This document shows positions 9,982-19,117 of a stretch of 64,000 nt of DNA, piece by piece. This DNA comes from Pseudomonas sp. UFMG81 (GTDB lineage: Bacteria; Pseudomonadota; Gammaproteobacteria; Pseudomonadales; Pseudomonadaceae), in NCBI RefSeq assembly GCF_015354575.1, contig NZ_JACAFQ010000005.1, positions 91,437 to 155,436 on the forward strand, written 5' to 3'. Every line of letters starts with the position of its first letter. Position 1 is the stretch's first letter. Position numbers and translations under genes: made by a program. The notes below the pieces were generated by a model. The model made no database searches. It saw only the letters and a program-made list of their open reading frames with translations, and had not been told where the DNA came from.

Positions 9982-12029
9982 GTGCTCAAGATTTCCTGGT
10001 TGAACTGGGCACCGAAGAGCTGCCACCCAAGGCCCTCGCCTCGCTGGGCGACGCCTTCCTGGCCGGCATAGAGAAAGGCCTGCAGGCCGCCGGCCTGAAC
10101 TACACCGCCAAGCAGGTGTACGCCGCGCCGCGCCGCCTGGCCGTGCTGATTCGCCAGCTCGACGTGCAGCAGCCGGACCGCAGCATCAATATCGATGGCC
10201 CGCCCATGCAGGCGGCGTTCAAAGACGGCGAGCCGACCCAGGCCGCCCTGGGCTTTGCCAAGAAGTGCGGCGTGGAGCTGTCGGACATCGACCAGAGCGG
10301 CGCCAAGCTGCGTTTCTCCCAGCACATCCCGGGCAAGGCGACCGCCAGCCTGCTGCCGACCATCATCGAAGACTCGCTCAACGACCTGCCGATCCCCAAG
10401 CGCATGCGCTGGGGCGCCAGCCGTGAAGAGTTCGTGCGCCCAACTCAATGGCTGGTGATGCTGCTCGGCGACCAGGTCGTCGACTGCACCATCCTCGCCC
10501 AGAAGGCCGGCCGTGAATCCCGTGGCCACCGCTTCCACCACCCGGAAAACGTGGTGATCACCACCCCGGCCAACTACGTCGAAGACCTGCGCAAAGCCTA
10601 CGTGCTGGCCGACTTCGCCGAGCGTCGCGAGCTGATCAGCAAGCGCACCGCGGAACTGGCCATGCAGCAGGAAGGCAGCGCGATCGTGCCGCCGGCGCTG
10701 CTGGACGAAGTGACCGCGCTGGTCGAGTGGCCAGTGCCGCTGGTGTGCTCGTTCGAGGAGCGTTTCCTCGAAGTGCCGCAGGAAGCCCTGATCACCACCA
10801 TGCAGGACAACCAGAAGTACTTCTGCCTGCTGGACAGCGAAGGCAAGCTGCTGCCGCGCTTCATCACCGTGGCCAACGTCGAGAGCCGCGATCCCAAGCA
10901 GATCGTGCAGGGCAACGAAAAGGTCGTGCGCCCGCGCCTGACCGACGCCGAGTTCTTCTTCAAGCAGGACAAGAAGCAGCCGCTGGAAAGCTTCAACGAG
11001 CGCCTGAAGAACGTAGTGTTCCAGGCTCAGCTGGGCACCGTGTTCGAAAAGGCCGAGCGCGTCTCCAAGCTGGCCGCGTTCATTGCCCCGTACCTCGGTG
11101 GCAGCGCCGCCAACGCCGGCCGTGCCGGCCTGCTGTCCAAGTGCGACCTGGCCTCGGAAATGGTCGGTGAATTCCCGGAGATGCAAGGCATCGCCGGCTA
11201 CTACTACGCCCTCAACGATGGCGAGCCTGAAGACGTCGCCCTGGCGCTGAACGAGCAGTACATGCCGCGCGGTGCCGGCGCCGAGCTGCCGCAGACCCTC
11301 ACCGGTGCTGCCGTGGCCATCGCCGACAAGCTCGACACCCTGGTCGGCATCTTCGGCATCGGCATGCTGCCCACCGGCAGCAAGGACCCGTACGCCCTGC
11401 GCCGTGCCGCCCTGGGCGTGCTGCGCATCCTGATCGACAAGCAGCTGGACCTGGACCTGACCGTTGCGGTCGAGTTCGCGGTCAAGCAGTTCGGTGCCAA
11501 GGTCAAGGCCGCCGGCCTGTCCGAGCAGGTGCTGGAATTCATCTTCGACCGCCTGCGTGCGCGCTACGAGGACGAAGGTATCGACGTTGCCACCTACCTG
11601 TCGGTGCGTGCCCTGAAGCCGGGTTCCGCCCTGGACTTCGACCAGCGCGTACAGGCCGTGCAGGCGTTCCGCAAGCTGCCGGAAGCCGCGGCCCTGGCTG
11701 CGGCGAACAAGCGTGTGTCGAACCTGCTGAGCAAGGCCGAAGGCGCCATCGCCGAACAGGTCGAACCCAAGTACTTCGACAACGCCAACGAGTTCTCGCT
11801 GTACTCGGCCATCCAGCAGGCCGACCAGGCCGTGCAACCGATGGCGGCCGCGCGTCAGTACAACGAAGCGCTGGCCCGCCTGGCCGCCCTGCGCGACCCG
11901 GTCGACGCCTTCTTCGAGGCGGTGCTGGTCAACGCCGAGGACGCCAAGGTGCGCGCCAACCGTTATGCCCTGCTCAGCCGCCTGCGCGGTCTGTTCCTGG
12001 GCGTGGCCGACATTTCTCTGCTGGGGTAA
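9978..12029 (+). CDS. glyS: glycyl-tRNA synthetase beta subunit
   Basis: 683 residues, the normal length. Tetramer partner of GlyQ; it contributes tRNA recognition through the HD-like middle region and a C-terminal DALR anticodon-binding domain. The N-terminus ([16 protein letters not shown]) is the family signature. It overlaps glyQ by 4 bases. gmhB begins 3 bases after its stop, so the operon continues. Confidence 0.96.
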   Translation: MSAQDFLVELGTEELPPKALASLGDAFLAGIEKGLQAAGLNYTAKQVYAAPRRLAVLIRQLDVQQPDRSINIDGPPMQAAFKDGEPTQAALGFAKKCGVELSDIDQSGAKLRFSQHIPGKATASLLPTIIEDSLNDLPIPKRMRWGASREEFVRPTQWLVMLLGDQVVDCTILAQKAGRESRGHRFHHPENVVITTPANYVEDLRKAYVLADFAERRELISKRTAELAMQQEGSAIVPPALLDEVTALVEWPVPLVCSFEERFLEVPQEALITTMQDNQKYFCLLDSEGKLLPRFITVANVESRDPKQIVQGNEKVVRPRLTDAEFFFKQDKKQPLESFNERLKNVVFQAQLGTVFEKAERVSKLAAFIAPYLGGSAANAGRAGLLSKCDLASEMVGEFPEMQGIAGYYYALNDGEPEDVALALNEQYMPRGAGAELPQTLTGAAVAIADKLDTLVGIFGIGMLPTGSKDPYALRRAALGVLRILIDKQLDLDLTVAVEFAVKQFGAKVKAAGLSEQVLEFIFDRLRARYEDEGIDVATYLSVRALKPGSALDFDQRVQAVQAFRKLPEAAALAAANKRVSNLLSKAEGAIAEQVEPKYFDNANEFSLYSAIQQADQAVQPMAAARQYNEALARLAALRDPVDAFFEAVLVNAEDAKVRANRYALLSRLRGLFLGVADISLLG

Positions 12030-12032
12030 GCC

Positions 12033-12560
12033 TTGAAACTGCTGATTCTCGATCGTGACGGGGTGATCAATCACGACTCCGACGCCTACATCAAGTCGCT
12101 GGAGGAGTGGGTCCCCATTCCCGGCTCGATCGAGGCCATCGCGCAGTTGAGCAAGGCCGGCTGGACGGTGGCCGTGGCCACCAACCAGTCCGGCATTGCC
12201 CGCGGCTATTACTCGCCGGCAACCCTCGAGGCCATGCACGCGCGCCTGCGCGCGCTGGTGGCCGAGCAGGGGGGCGAGGTCGGTTACATCGTGCATTGCC
12301 CGCATGGGCCGGATGAGGGCTGCGAATGCCGCAAGCCCAAGCCCGGCATGCTGCGGGCGATTGCCGAGCACTACCAGGTGCCGCTGACCGGCGTGTGGTT
12401 CGTCGGTGACAGCAAAGGTGACCTGGAGGCGGCGCTGGCCGTCGATGCACAACCGGTGTTGGTGAAAACCGGCAAGGGCGAGAGGACCCTGGACAAAGGG
12501 GTTCCGGAAACTACGCTGATTTTCGACGATCTGGCAGCTATCGCCAGAAAAATTATTTAA
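12033..12560 (+). CDS. gmhB: D-glycero-beta-D-manno-heptose 1,7-bisphosphate 7-phosphatase
   Basis: 175 residues. A HAD phosphatase that removes the C7 phosphate in ADP-heptose synthesis for the LPS inner core. The DRDGVIN motif (7-13) supplies the Asp nucleophile and acid. CPHGPDEGCECRKP forms the Cys/His zinc loop typical of GmhB, and FVGDSKGDLEAA is HAD motif III. The start is TTG, 3 bases after the glyS stop. No in-frame ATG would preserve the nucleophile. Confidence 0.92.
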   Translation: MKLLILDRDGVINHDSDAYIKSLEEWVPIPGSIEAIAQLSKAGWTVAVATNQSGIARGYYSPATLEAMHARLRALVAEQGGEVGYIVHCPHGPDEGCECRKPKPGMLRAIAEHYQVPLTGVWFVGDSKGDLEAALAVDAQPVLVKTGKGERTLDKGVPETTLIFDDLAAIARKII

Positions 12561-12625
12561 ATGAGTGCGCCAGGACCGGCGCACTTTTCATCAGGCGGGC
12601 ACGCCCCGCAACGGTACTTGCCACT

Positions 12626-13396
12626 ATGTCGATCCTGCAGGCGATCAGAATCTTTCTTTTTTACCTGCTGTTGGGCACCAGTTCGCTGCTGTGGTGCTCG
12701 CTGAGCTTCTTCGTCGCGCCTTTCCTGCCGTTCGCCAAGCGCTACAAGTTCATCAACGTGTACTGGTGCCGCTGCGCGCTGTTCCTGGTGCGCACGATCC
12801 TGGGCATCGACTACAAGATCACCGGCGCCGAGAACGTGCCGAAAGTGCCCTGCGTGATCCTGTCGAACCACCAGAGCACCTGGGAAACATTCCTGCTCTC
12901 CGCGTACTTCTCGCCGCTGAGCCAGGTGCTCAAGCGCGAGCTGCTGTACGTGCCGTTCTTCGGATGGGCCATGGCCATGCTGCGGCCGATCGCCATCGAC
13001 CGGAAGAATCCGAAAGAGGCCCTGCGCCAAGTCGCCAGCCAAGGTGACGAGCTGCTCAAGCAGGGCACCTGGGTGCTGATCTTCCCCGAAGGCACCCGCG
13101 TGCCTCACGGCCAGATCGGCAAGTTCTCCCGCGGCGGCACGGCGCTGGCGGTGAACGCCGGCCTGCCGGTACTGCCGATTGCTCACAACGCCGGCAAGTT
13201 CTGGCCGCGTGAGGGCTGGGGCAAGCGCCCGGGCACCATCGAGGTGGTGATCGGTGAACCGATGTATGCAGTGGGCACCGGGCCACGCGCCATTGCCGAG
13301 CTCAACGACCGTGCCCAGGGCTGGAACGAAGCCACCCAGCGGGCCATGGGTTCGCTGCCGCCGGTGGCTGAAAACCCTGAGCAGCAGCCGGCCTGA
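12626..13396 (+). CDS. plsC: 1-acyl-sn-glycerol-3-phosphate acyltransferase
   Basis: 256 residues. Makes phosphatidic acid from lysophosphatidic acid at the inner membrane. A long N-terminal hydrophobic helix (about 7-33) anchors it. The catalytic NHQSTWE (His82, Glu87; here H-X4-E rather than the common H-X4-D) and the FPEGTR block (153-158) are intact. Last gene of the glyQ-glyS-gmhB-plsC run. A bidirectional terminator follows at 13525. Confidence 0.92.
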   Translation: MSILQAIRIFLFYLLLGTSSLLWCSLSFFVAPFLPFAKRYKFINVYWCRCALFLVRTILGIDYKITGAENVPKVPCVILSNHQSTWETFLLSAYFSPLSQVLKRELLYVPFFGWAMAMLRPIAIDRKNPKEALRQVASQGDELLKQGTWVLIFPEGTRVPHGQIGKFSRGGTALAVNAGLPVLPIAHNAGKFWPREGWGKRPGTIEVVIGEPMYAVGTGPRAIAELNDRAQGWNEATQRAMGSLPPVAENPEQQPA

Positions 13397-13524
13397 CGAT
13401 CTGTGGATAACTTGTTAGCAAGTTTTGCATGAGTCGCCTGAAATAATCGCTAAGTTATTGAATTAGCTGTTTATTTCTCTGTATGACGTTTTTCTGAAAA
13501 TCGTGCATAAGTTTTTTCGCGCTA

Positions 13525-13555
13525 TAAAAAAACCGGCTTTTACGCCGGTTTTTTT
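13525..13555. terminator. bidirectional intrinsic terminator after plsC
   Basis: AACCGGC and GCCGGTT arms around TTTTAC, with an A-run on the left and a T-run on the right, so it works on both strands. It can serve plsC from the left and the leftward MHS transporter from the right. The rest of 13397-13758 holds an AT-rich stretch and a REP pair; no gene is visible. Confidence 0.9.
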
Positions 13556-13604
13556 GTGCTTGAATGTTCATTGATCCATCGCTGCGGTCCGAAGCTTGCA
13601 CATC

Positions 13605-13725
13605 CTCTGTAGGAGCGGCCTTGTGCCGCGAAAGGGCTGCGCAGCAGCCCCCGATATTGGCGGCGCCTCATAACTCGCGGGGCCGCTTTGCGGCCCTTTC
13701 GCGGCACAAGGCCGCTCCTACAGAG
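13605..13725. repeat. inverted REP pair (GTAGGAGCGGCCTTG type)
   Basis: CTCTGTAGGAGCGGCCTTGT at 13605 and its reverse complement ending at 13725, each followed inward by TGCCGCGAAAGGGC-type sequence. Lies between convergent genes, plsC and the MHS transporter. Confidence 0.8.
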
Positions 13726-13758
13726 CTCGTGCAAACCCTGCAGAGCGGCCCCAAGCCA

Positions 13759-15378
13759 TCAGACCTTATCGATATCCACATCCTTGGTTTCTTTCAGGCA
13801 GAAAATGCCCACTACCAGGCTCACCCCGGTGATTAACACCGGGTACCACAGCCCATAGAAGATATCCCCGGTATACACCACCAACGCGAACGACACCGTC
13901 GGCAGGAAGCCACCGAACCAGCCGTTGCCGATGTGGTAGGGCAGGGACATCGAGGTGTAGCGGATACGTGTAGGGAACAGCTCGACCATCACCGCCGCCA
14001 GTGGCCCGTAGGTCATGGTGGCGATCAGGATCATGGCGACGATCAGCACCACCACCATCACCTGGTTCACCTGGGCGGGGTCGGCCTTGGCTGGGTAGCC
14101 GGCCGCCTCGATGGCGCTGCGCATGGCCGCTTCGTCGAAACCGTTGATGGTCTTGTCGCCGATGCTCACCGACACGTCGCTACCCGTGGCTGCAACCGAG
14201 CTGTAGGGCAGGCCCTGCTTGACCAGGAAGGTCTTGACCTTGTCGCACGGGCTGTCGAAACGCGCCTTGCCCACCGGGTCGAACTGGAAGGTGCAGCCCT
14301 GCGGGTTGGCGCTGACCACGATGGGTGCTTGACGGCTGGCGGCATCGATCTGCGGGTTGGCGTAATGGCTCAGCGCCTTGAACATCGGGAAGTAGCAGAC
14401 CGTAGCCAGCAGCAGCCCGATCATCAGGATCGGCTTGCGCCCGACGCGGTCCGACAGCCAGCCGAAGAACACGAAGAACGGCGCGCCGATAATCACACTG
14501 ATGATCAACAGGGTGTTGGCTTGTGCCGGGTCCATCTTGAGCATCTGGGTCATGAAGAACAGCACGTAGAACTGCGCGGTATAGAAGGTCACCGCTTGCC
14601 CGGCGTTGATGCTGAACAGCGCAGTGAGCACCACCTTGAGGTTGGGCCACGAGGTGAACGACTCACGGATCGGCGACTTGCTCACCTTGCCCTGGGCCTT
14701 CATTTTCACGAAGGCCGGCGACTCGTGCATGCTCATGCGGATCCAGGTGGAGATCGCCAGAAGGAAGATCGACAGCAGGAACGGCAGGCGCCAGCCCCAG
14801 GTTTCGAACTGATCGCCGCTGATGTAGCGGCTGGCCAGCACCACGGTCAGCGACAGCAAAAGGCCAAGGGTAGCGGTGGATTGGATGAAACCCGTGTGGA
14901 AACCGCGCTTGCCGTGGGGTGCATGCTCGGCCACATAGGTGGCGGCGCCGCCGTACTCACCGCCCAGGGCCAGGCCCTGGAGCATGCGCAGGATCACCAG
15001 GATGATCGGTGCGGCGATGCCGATACTGGCGTAGGTGGGCAGCAGGCCGACCGCGAAGGTCGACAGGCCCATCAGCACGATGGTCACCAGGAAGGTGTAC
15101 TTGCGCCCGATCATGTCACCCAACCGGCCGAACACCAGGGCGCCAAACGGCCGCACCAGGAAGCCGGCGGCGAAGGCCATCAGGGCGAAGATGAAGGCGG
15201 TGGTGTCGTTGACCCCAGCGAAGAACTGCTTGCTGATGACCGCGGCCAGTGCGCCATAGAGAAAAAAGTCATACCACTCGAACACCGTCCCGAGGGATGA
15301 CGCGAAAATGATCTTGCGTTCTTCACGACCACTGGAGCTGCTGGCAGCCGCCCCCTGTTCCTGGATGTAATCCGACAT
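13759..15378 (-). CDS. MHS-family (metabolite:H+ symporter) MFS transporter
   Basis: 539 residues from ATG at 15378 (MSDYIQEQG). An inner-membrane secondary transporter with about 12 helices. ASSLGTVFEWYDFFLYG (27-43), RPFGALVFGRLGDMIGRKY (76-94) and GWLSDRVGRKP (306-316) are typical of the metabolite:H+ symporter (ProP/KgtP/ShiA-like) group. A soluble loop of about 100 residues (336-439), with Cys362 and Cys378, interrupts the helices between the second-half transmembrane segments. Follows the GMC oxidoreductase by 97 bases in the same direction, so it probably imports that enzyme's substrate. The substrate is not determinable here. Confidence 0.85.
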   Translation of the reverse strand: MSDYIQEQGAAASSSSGREERKIIFASSLGTVFEWYDFFLYGALAAVISKQFFAGVNDTTAFIFALMAFAAGFLVRPFGALVFGRLGDMIGRKYTFLVTIVLMGLSTFAVGLLPTYASIGIAAPIILVILRMLQGLALGGEYGGAATYVAEHAPHGKRGFHTGFIQSTATLGLLLSLTVVLASRYISGDQFETWGWRLPFLLSIFLLAISTWIRMSMHESPAFVKMKAQGKVSKSPIRESFTSWPNLKVVLTALFSINAGQAVTFYTAQFYVLFFMTQMLKMDPAQANTLLIISVIIGAPFFVFFGWLSDRVGRKPILMIGLLLATVCYFPMFKALSHYANPQIDAASRQAPIVVSANPQGCTFQFDPVGKARFDSPCDKVKTFLVKQGLPYSSVAATGSDVSVSIGDKTINGFDEAAMRSAIEAAGYPAKADPAQVNQVMVVVLIVAMILIATMTYGPLAAVMVELFPTRIRYTSMSLPYHIGNGWFGGFLPTVSFALVVYTGDIFYGLWYPVLITGVSLVVGIFCLKETKDVDIDKV

Positions 15379-15475
15379 CGTTGCTGTCCTCGGCCCGAAG
15401 GCCACAGTGATTATTCTTGTTGTTCCACTGTCGACGGCCTGCGACCACGCGCCGTCGCTGTTGCACACACCCGGG

Positions 15476-17125
15476 TCAGGGCGTCGGTATCGCGCTGGTG
15501 TCGTTGAGGTTGGTCTGGGTGTGAGCCCCCTTGAGGATCAGTTGCGCCGCCTTCTCGGCGATCATCAACGTGGGTGAACAGGTATTGCCGGAGACGATCT
15601 GCGGCATGATCGAAGCGTCGGCCACGCGCAGGCCGGGAATGCCGTGCACACGCAGCTGGTTATCCACAACGTCCAGTGCGCCATTGCCCATGCGGCAGGT
15701 GCCCACCGGGTGGAAGATGGTGGTGCCGATCTGGCCGGCGGCCTGATGCAAGTCTTCTTCGCTCTGCAGGGCCGGGCCCGGCAGGTATTCGCGAGGGTCG
15801 AAAGCGGCCAGGGCAGGGGCCTGGACGATGCGCCGGGTCATACGAATAGCGTCTGCCGCCACTTGCAGGTCTTCGGGCGCACTGAGGTAGTTGGGGTCGA
15901 TCAAGGGGGCGGCGCTCATGTCCGCCGAGCGGATATCGATACGCCCACGGCTGACCGGGCGCAGGTTGCACACCGAGGCGGTGAAGGCCGGGAAGCGATG
16001 CAGCGGCTCGCCGAAGCGCTCCAGCGACAGCGGCTGCACGTGGTATTGCAGGTTGGCGGTGGCCTGCTCCGGGCTGGAACGGACGAACGCGCCCAGTTGG
16101 CTCGGTGCCATGGCCAGCGGGCCACTGCGGTCATAGGCGTAGCGCAGGCCCATGCCCAGTTTGCCCCACAGGCTGTTGGCCATCTGGTTGAGGGTGCGGG
16201 TGTTGTGGATCTGGTAGATCAGCCGCAGTTGCAGGTGATCCTGCAGGTTACCGCCGACGCCAGGCATATCGTGGCGCACAGCGATGCCCAGCCCTTCGAG
16301 GAGCTTGCGCGGGCCGATGCCTGAGCGCTGGAGGATGCCGGGGGAGCCTACGGAGCCGGCGCAGAGAATGATTTCGCGGCGCGCCGCAAACTCATGCCAT
16401 GCACCTTGCCAGCGCGCCTTCACCGCCCGAGCGCGGGTGTTGTTGAGCAGCACCTGGTCGACCTCGACGCCGGTCAGCACCGTCAGGTTGGGCCGTTTGA
16501 GGATGGGCTTGAGAAAGGCTTTGGCCGAGTTCCAGCGCACACCGCTACGCTGGTTGACCTGAAAGTATCCACAGCCTGCGTTGTCGCCAGTGTTGAAGTC
16601 ATCGACCTTGGCGATGCCACTCTGCTCGGCGGCGTCACGGAAGGCATCGAGAATCGGCCAACTGTAGCGCTGCTGCTCGACCCGCCATTCGCCATCGCCG
16701 CCATGGCTGTCGCTGGCGCCGGCGAAGTGGTTTTCGCTTTGCTTGAACAACGGCAGCACGTCCTTCCATGCCCAGCCGTCGTTGCCAAGGTCTGCCCAGC
16801 GGTCGTAGTCGGCGGCCTGGCCGCGCATGTAGATCATGCCGTTGATCGAGGAACAACCGCCGAGCACCTTGCCCCGTGGATAACCCAGGGCGCGGCTGTT
16901 CAGGCCGGGCTGGGCCTCGGTCTTGAAGCACCAGTCGGTGCGTGGGTTGCCGATGCAGTAGAGGTAACCGACAGGGATGTGAATCCAGGGATAGTTGTCG
17001 CGCCCACCGGCTTCGAGCAGCAGGACGCGGCAGGCAGGGTCGGCGGACAGACGGTTGGCCAGCAGGCAACCGGCGGGCCCGGCACCCACGACCACGTAGT
17101 CGTAGACAGAATCGGCTGATGGCAT
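15476..17125 (-). CDS. GMC-family FAD oxidoreductase (choline/alcohol dehydrogenase-like)
   Basis: 549 residues from ATG at 17125, with GAGG 6 bases upstream; a TTG two codons earlier is less likely. An FAD-dependent alcohol dehydrogenase of the glucose-methanol-choline family. VVVGAGPAGCLLANRLS near the N-terminus is the dinucleotide loop. YPRGKVLGGCSSING is GMC signature 1 and AGSVGSPGILQRSGIGP is signature 2. The C-terminal His region HPVGTCRMG and the Asn of GNTCSPTLMIAEKAA supply the catalytic pair. No secretion signal. Related to BetA, but not next to bet genes, so a different alcohol substrate is likely. Forms a unit with the MHS transporter. Confidence 0.88.
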   Translation of the reverse strand: MPSADSVYDYVVVGAGPAGCLLANRLSADPACRVLLLEAGGRDNYPWIHIPVGYLYCIGNPRTDWCFKTEAQPGLNSRALGYPRGKVLGGCSSINGMIYMRGQAADYDRWADLGNDGWAWKDVLPLFKQSENHFAGASDSHGGDGEWRVEQQRYSWPILDAFRDAAEQSGIAKVDDFNTGDNAGCGYFQVNQRSGVRWNSAKAFLKPILKRPNLTVLTGVEVDQVLLNNTRARAVKARWQGAWHEFAARREIILCAGSVGSPGILQRSGIGPRKLLEGLGIAVRHDMPGVGGNLQDHLQLRLIYQIHNTRTLNQMANSLWGKLGMGLRYAYDRSGPLAMAPSQLGAFVRSSPEQATANLQYHVQPLSLERFGEPLHRFPAFTASVCNLRPVSRGRIDIRSADMSAAPLIDPNYLSAPEDLQVAADAIRMTRRIVQAPALAAFDPREYLPGPALQSEEDLHQAAGQIGTTIFHPVGTCRMGNGALDVVDNQLRVHGIPGLRVADASIMPQIVSGNTCSPTLMIAEKAAQLILKGAHTQTNLNDTSAIPTP

Positions 17126-17254
17126 GTGCAACCTCGCGCCTGATTATTATTCTTGTCCCGGTCCATCTTATTGATTAATTTCGCCGAGGAAACACGAGAT
17201 TTTGCGCAGCCGCTGTGCGTTTTAGCACAGCAATCAATGCCACAGCACGAATCC

Positions 17255-17386
17255 CTGTAGGAGCGGCCTCGTGTCGCGATGGGGCGCGAAGCGGCCCTGA
17301 TAATGCAGACGCGGTCTACCTGAAACACCGCGTGCATCATTTGGGGCCGCTGCGCGCCCCATCACGACACAAGGCCGCTCCTACAC
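17255..17386. repeat. inverted REP pair in the GMC/LysR divergent intergenic region
   Basis: CTGTAGGAGCGGCCTCGTGT at 17255 and a complementary GACACAAGGCCGCTCCTACA arm ending at 17386, with GGGGCGCGAAGCGGCC and its inverse inside. It occupies nearly half of the 297 bases between the divergent GMC and LysR genes. That is unusual for a region expected to hold two promoters and the regulator's operator. Confidence 0.8.
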
Positions 17387-17422
17387 AAGATTTCGCGGCG
17401 TCTGAAATGCACAGGGATCAGC

Positions 17423-18310
17423 ATGTTCGACTGGAACGATCTGCGGTTTTTCCTCGAGTTGCAGCGCAGCGGCCGGCTGCTCACCGCCGCCAAGCGCCTC
17501 AACACCACCCACAGCACCGTGGCCCGGCATATCGAGAGCATCGAAAAAAGCCTGGGCACCGCGCTGTTCGTCCAGCACGCCCAGGGCTACGACCTCACCC
17601 CCTCCGGCCAGGCCCTGCTCAAGCACGCCGAGGCCATGGAAAACGTCGCGCTGCTGGCGCAGGAAGAAATCACCCAGGCCATCACCCCGCTGGGCAAGGT
17701 GCGCCTGGGGGTGACCGAAGGCATCGGCATCATGTTCTTCACCCCGCGGATGAACGCCTTGTTCGAGCGCTACCCGGGGCTGGAAGTTGAGCTGGTGGCG
17801 GTGCCGCGCTTTGTCAGCATCCTCAACCGCGAAGCCGAGATCAGCATTCACCTGGAGCGCCCCAACGCCGACCTGCTGATCACCCGCAAGCTCACCGACT
17901 ACCGCCTGGCGCTGTACGCCAGCCAGGCGTATCTGGACCGCGCACCGCCGCTACGCAACCGCGAGGACCTGGCCCGGCACAGCTGGATCGGCTACGTCGA
18001 CGACCTGCTGTTCAGCCAGGAACTGCTGTTCCTCAACAGTTTTTGCCGTTCGCCCAACGTGGCCTTCCGCAGCACCAGCGTGATCGCCCAGCAGCATGCC
18101 GCCCAGGCCGGGCTGGGCATTGCCGTGCTGCCCAACTACATGGCCCGCCACGACCCGAAGCTGGTGCGCGTGCTGCCCAGCGAAACCATCCAGCGCAGCT
18201 ACTGGATCTGTACCCGCCGCGAACTGCACAAGTCGGTGCGCCTGCGGGTGGTGTGGGATTACCTGTTGGCGCTGTGCGCCGCCGAGCAGGATGAACTGCT
18301 AGCCGAGTAG
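17423..18310 (+). CDS. LysR-family transcriptional regulator
   Basis: 295 residues. N-terminal winged helix-turn-helix (about 4-62, with LLTAAKRLNTTHSTVARHIE as the HTH) and a C-terminal periplasmic-binding-like effector domain (about 90-290). Divergent from the GMC oxidoreductase/MHS transporter pair and so its likely regulator, responding to the transported substrate or a product. Tail-to-tail with the TauE-type gene, whose stop overlaps its end by 12 bases. Confidence 0.88.
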   Translation: MFDWNDLRFFLELQRSGRLLTAAKRLNTTHSTVARHIESIEKSLGTALFVQHAQGYDLTPSGQALLKHAEAMENVALLAQEEITQAITPLGKVRLGVTEGIGIMFFTPRMNALFERYPGLEVELVAVPRFVSILNREAEISIHLERPNADLLITRKLTDYRLALYASQAYLDRAPPLRNREDLARHSWIGYVDDLLFSQELLFLNSFCRSPNVAFRSTSVIAQQHAAQAGLGIAVLPNYMARHDPKLVRVLPSETIQRSYWICTRRELHKSVRLRVVWDYLLALCAAEQDELLAE

Positions 18311-19117
18311 CGCCTTGCCGGCCAGCAGCACGGCGGCGCTGATACCGGCCACGGCAAACAGTTGTTGCAGGCGTGGCCCGGCGATGCGGGCGGCCAGCGG
18401 GCGCGCCAGCAGCAGGCCGATGACCGCGCCGATGGCGAAGGGCGCCCCCACCTGCCAGTGCATCACGCCGGCCACGCTGGCGCTCACCACGCTACCGGTG
18501 GACACCAGGGCGATCACCGCCAGCGAGGTGGCGACGATGCTTTTCATGCGCAGGTTGGTGTAGCGGTTCAAGGCCGGGATGATCACGAAGCCACCGCCCA
18601 CGCCCAGCAGGCCGGACAGCAACCCCGACATCAAGCCGGTAAAGGCCAGCGCCCGCGCGCAGGGCAGGGTCCAGCGCAAGCGCCCCTGCAAGGGGTTGAG
18701 CACGCAGGGCTCGATGAAACGATGGGCGTCATTGGCATCGCCGCGCAGTTGGCTGGCCGCCTTGCGCCAGATGCGCAGGCAGGCGTAGACCAGCACCCCG
18801 GCGAACACCAGCGCCAACGGTGTATTGGGCAATTGATGGGCGAGCATCAGGCCGAAGGGCGCGGCGACGATGCCAATCAGTGCGATGAATAGCGCAGCGC
18901 GATAACGTACCAAGCCTTCGCGCAAGCCGAGCACGGCGCCTACTGCCGCGGCCATGCCCACGGCCAGCAAACCGATCGGCGCCGCCTCGACCATGCTCAG
19001 GCCCAACCCGAACACCAGCAGCGGCACGGCGAGGATGCCGCCACCGGCGCCGGTCAGCGCCAGCACCGCGCCAATGATTGCGCCCAGCCCTGCACCCAAC
19101 AGCTGATGTTCGATCAC
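18299..19117 (-). CDS. TauE/SafE-family (sulfite/organosulfur) exporter
   Basis: 272 residues from GTG at 19117, whose GTGA overlaps the stop of sqr. The upstream in-frame extension lies inside sqr and is rejected. A polytopic inner-membrane protein with about eight helices arranged as two similar halves: GAIIGAVLALTGAGGGILAVPLLV opens the first half and SGLLSGLLGVGGGFVIIPAL the second, as in TauE/SafE. With pdo and sqr upstream it probably exports sulfite or thiosulfate made by sulfide oxidation. That role is inferred from context. Confidence 0.85.
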   Translation of the reverse strand: MIEHQLLGAGLGAIIGAVLALTGAGGGILAVPLLVFGLGLSMVEAAPIGLLAVGMAAAVGAVLGLREGLVRYRAALFIALIGIVAAPFGLMLAHQLPNTPLALVFAGVLVYACLRIWRKAASQLRGDANDAHRFIEPCVLNPLQGRLRWTLPCARALAFTGLMSGLLSGLLGVGGGFVIIPALNRYTNLRMKSIVATSLAVIALVSTGSVVSASVAGVMHWQVGAPFAIGAVIGLLLARPLAARIAGPRLQQLFAVAGISAAVLLAGKALLG

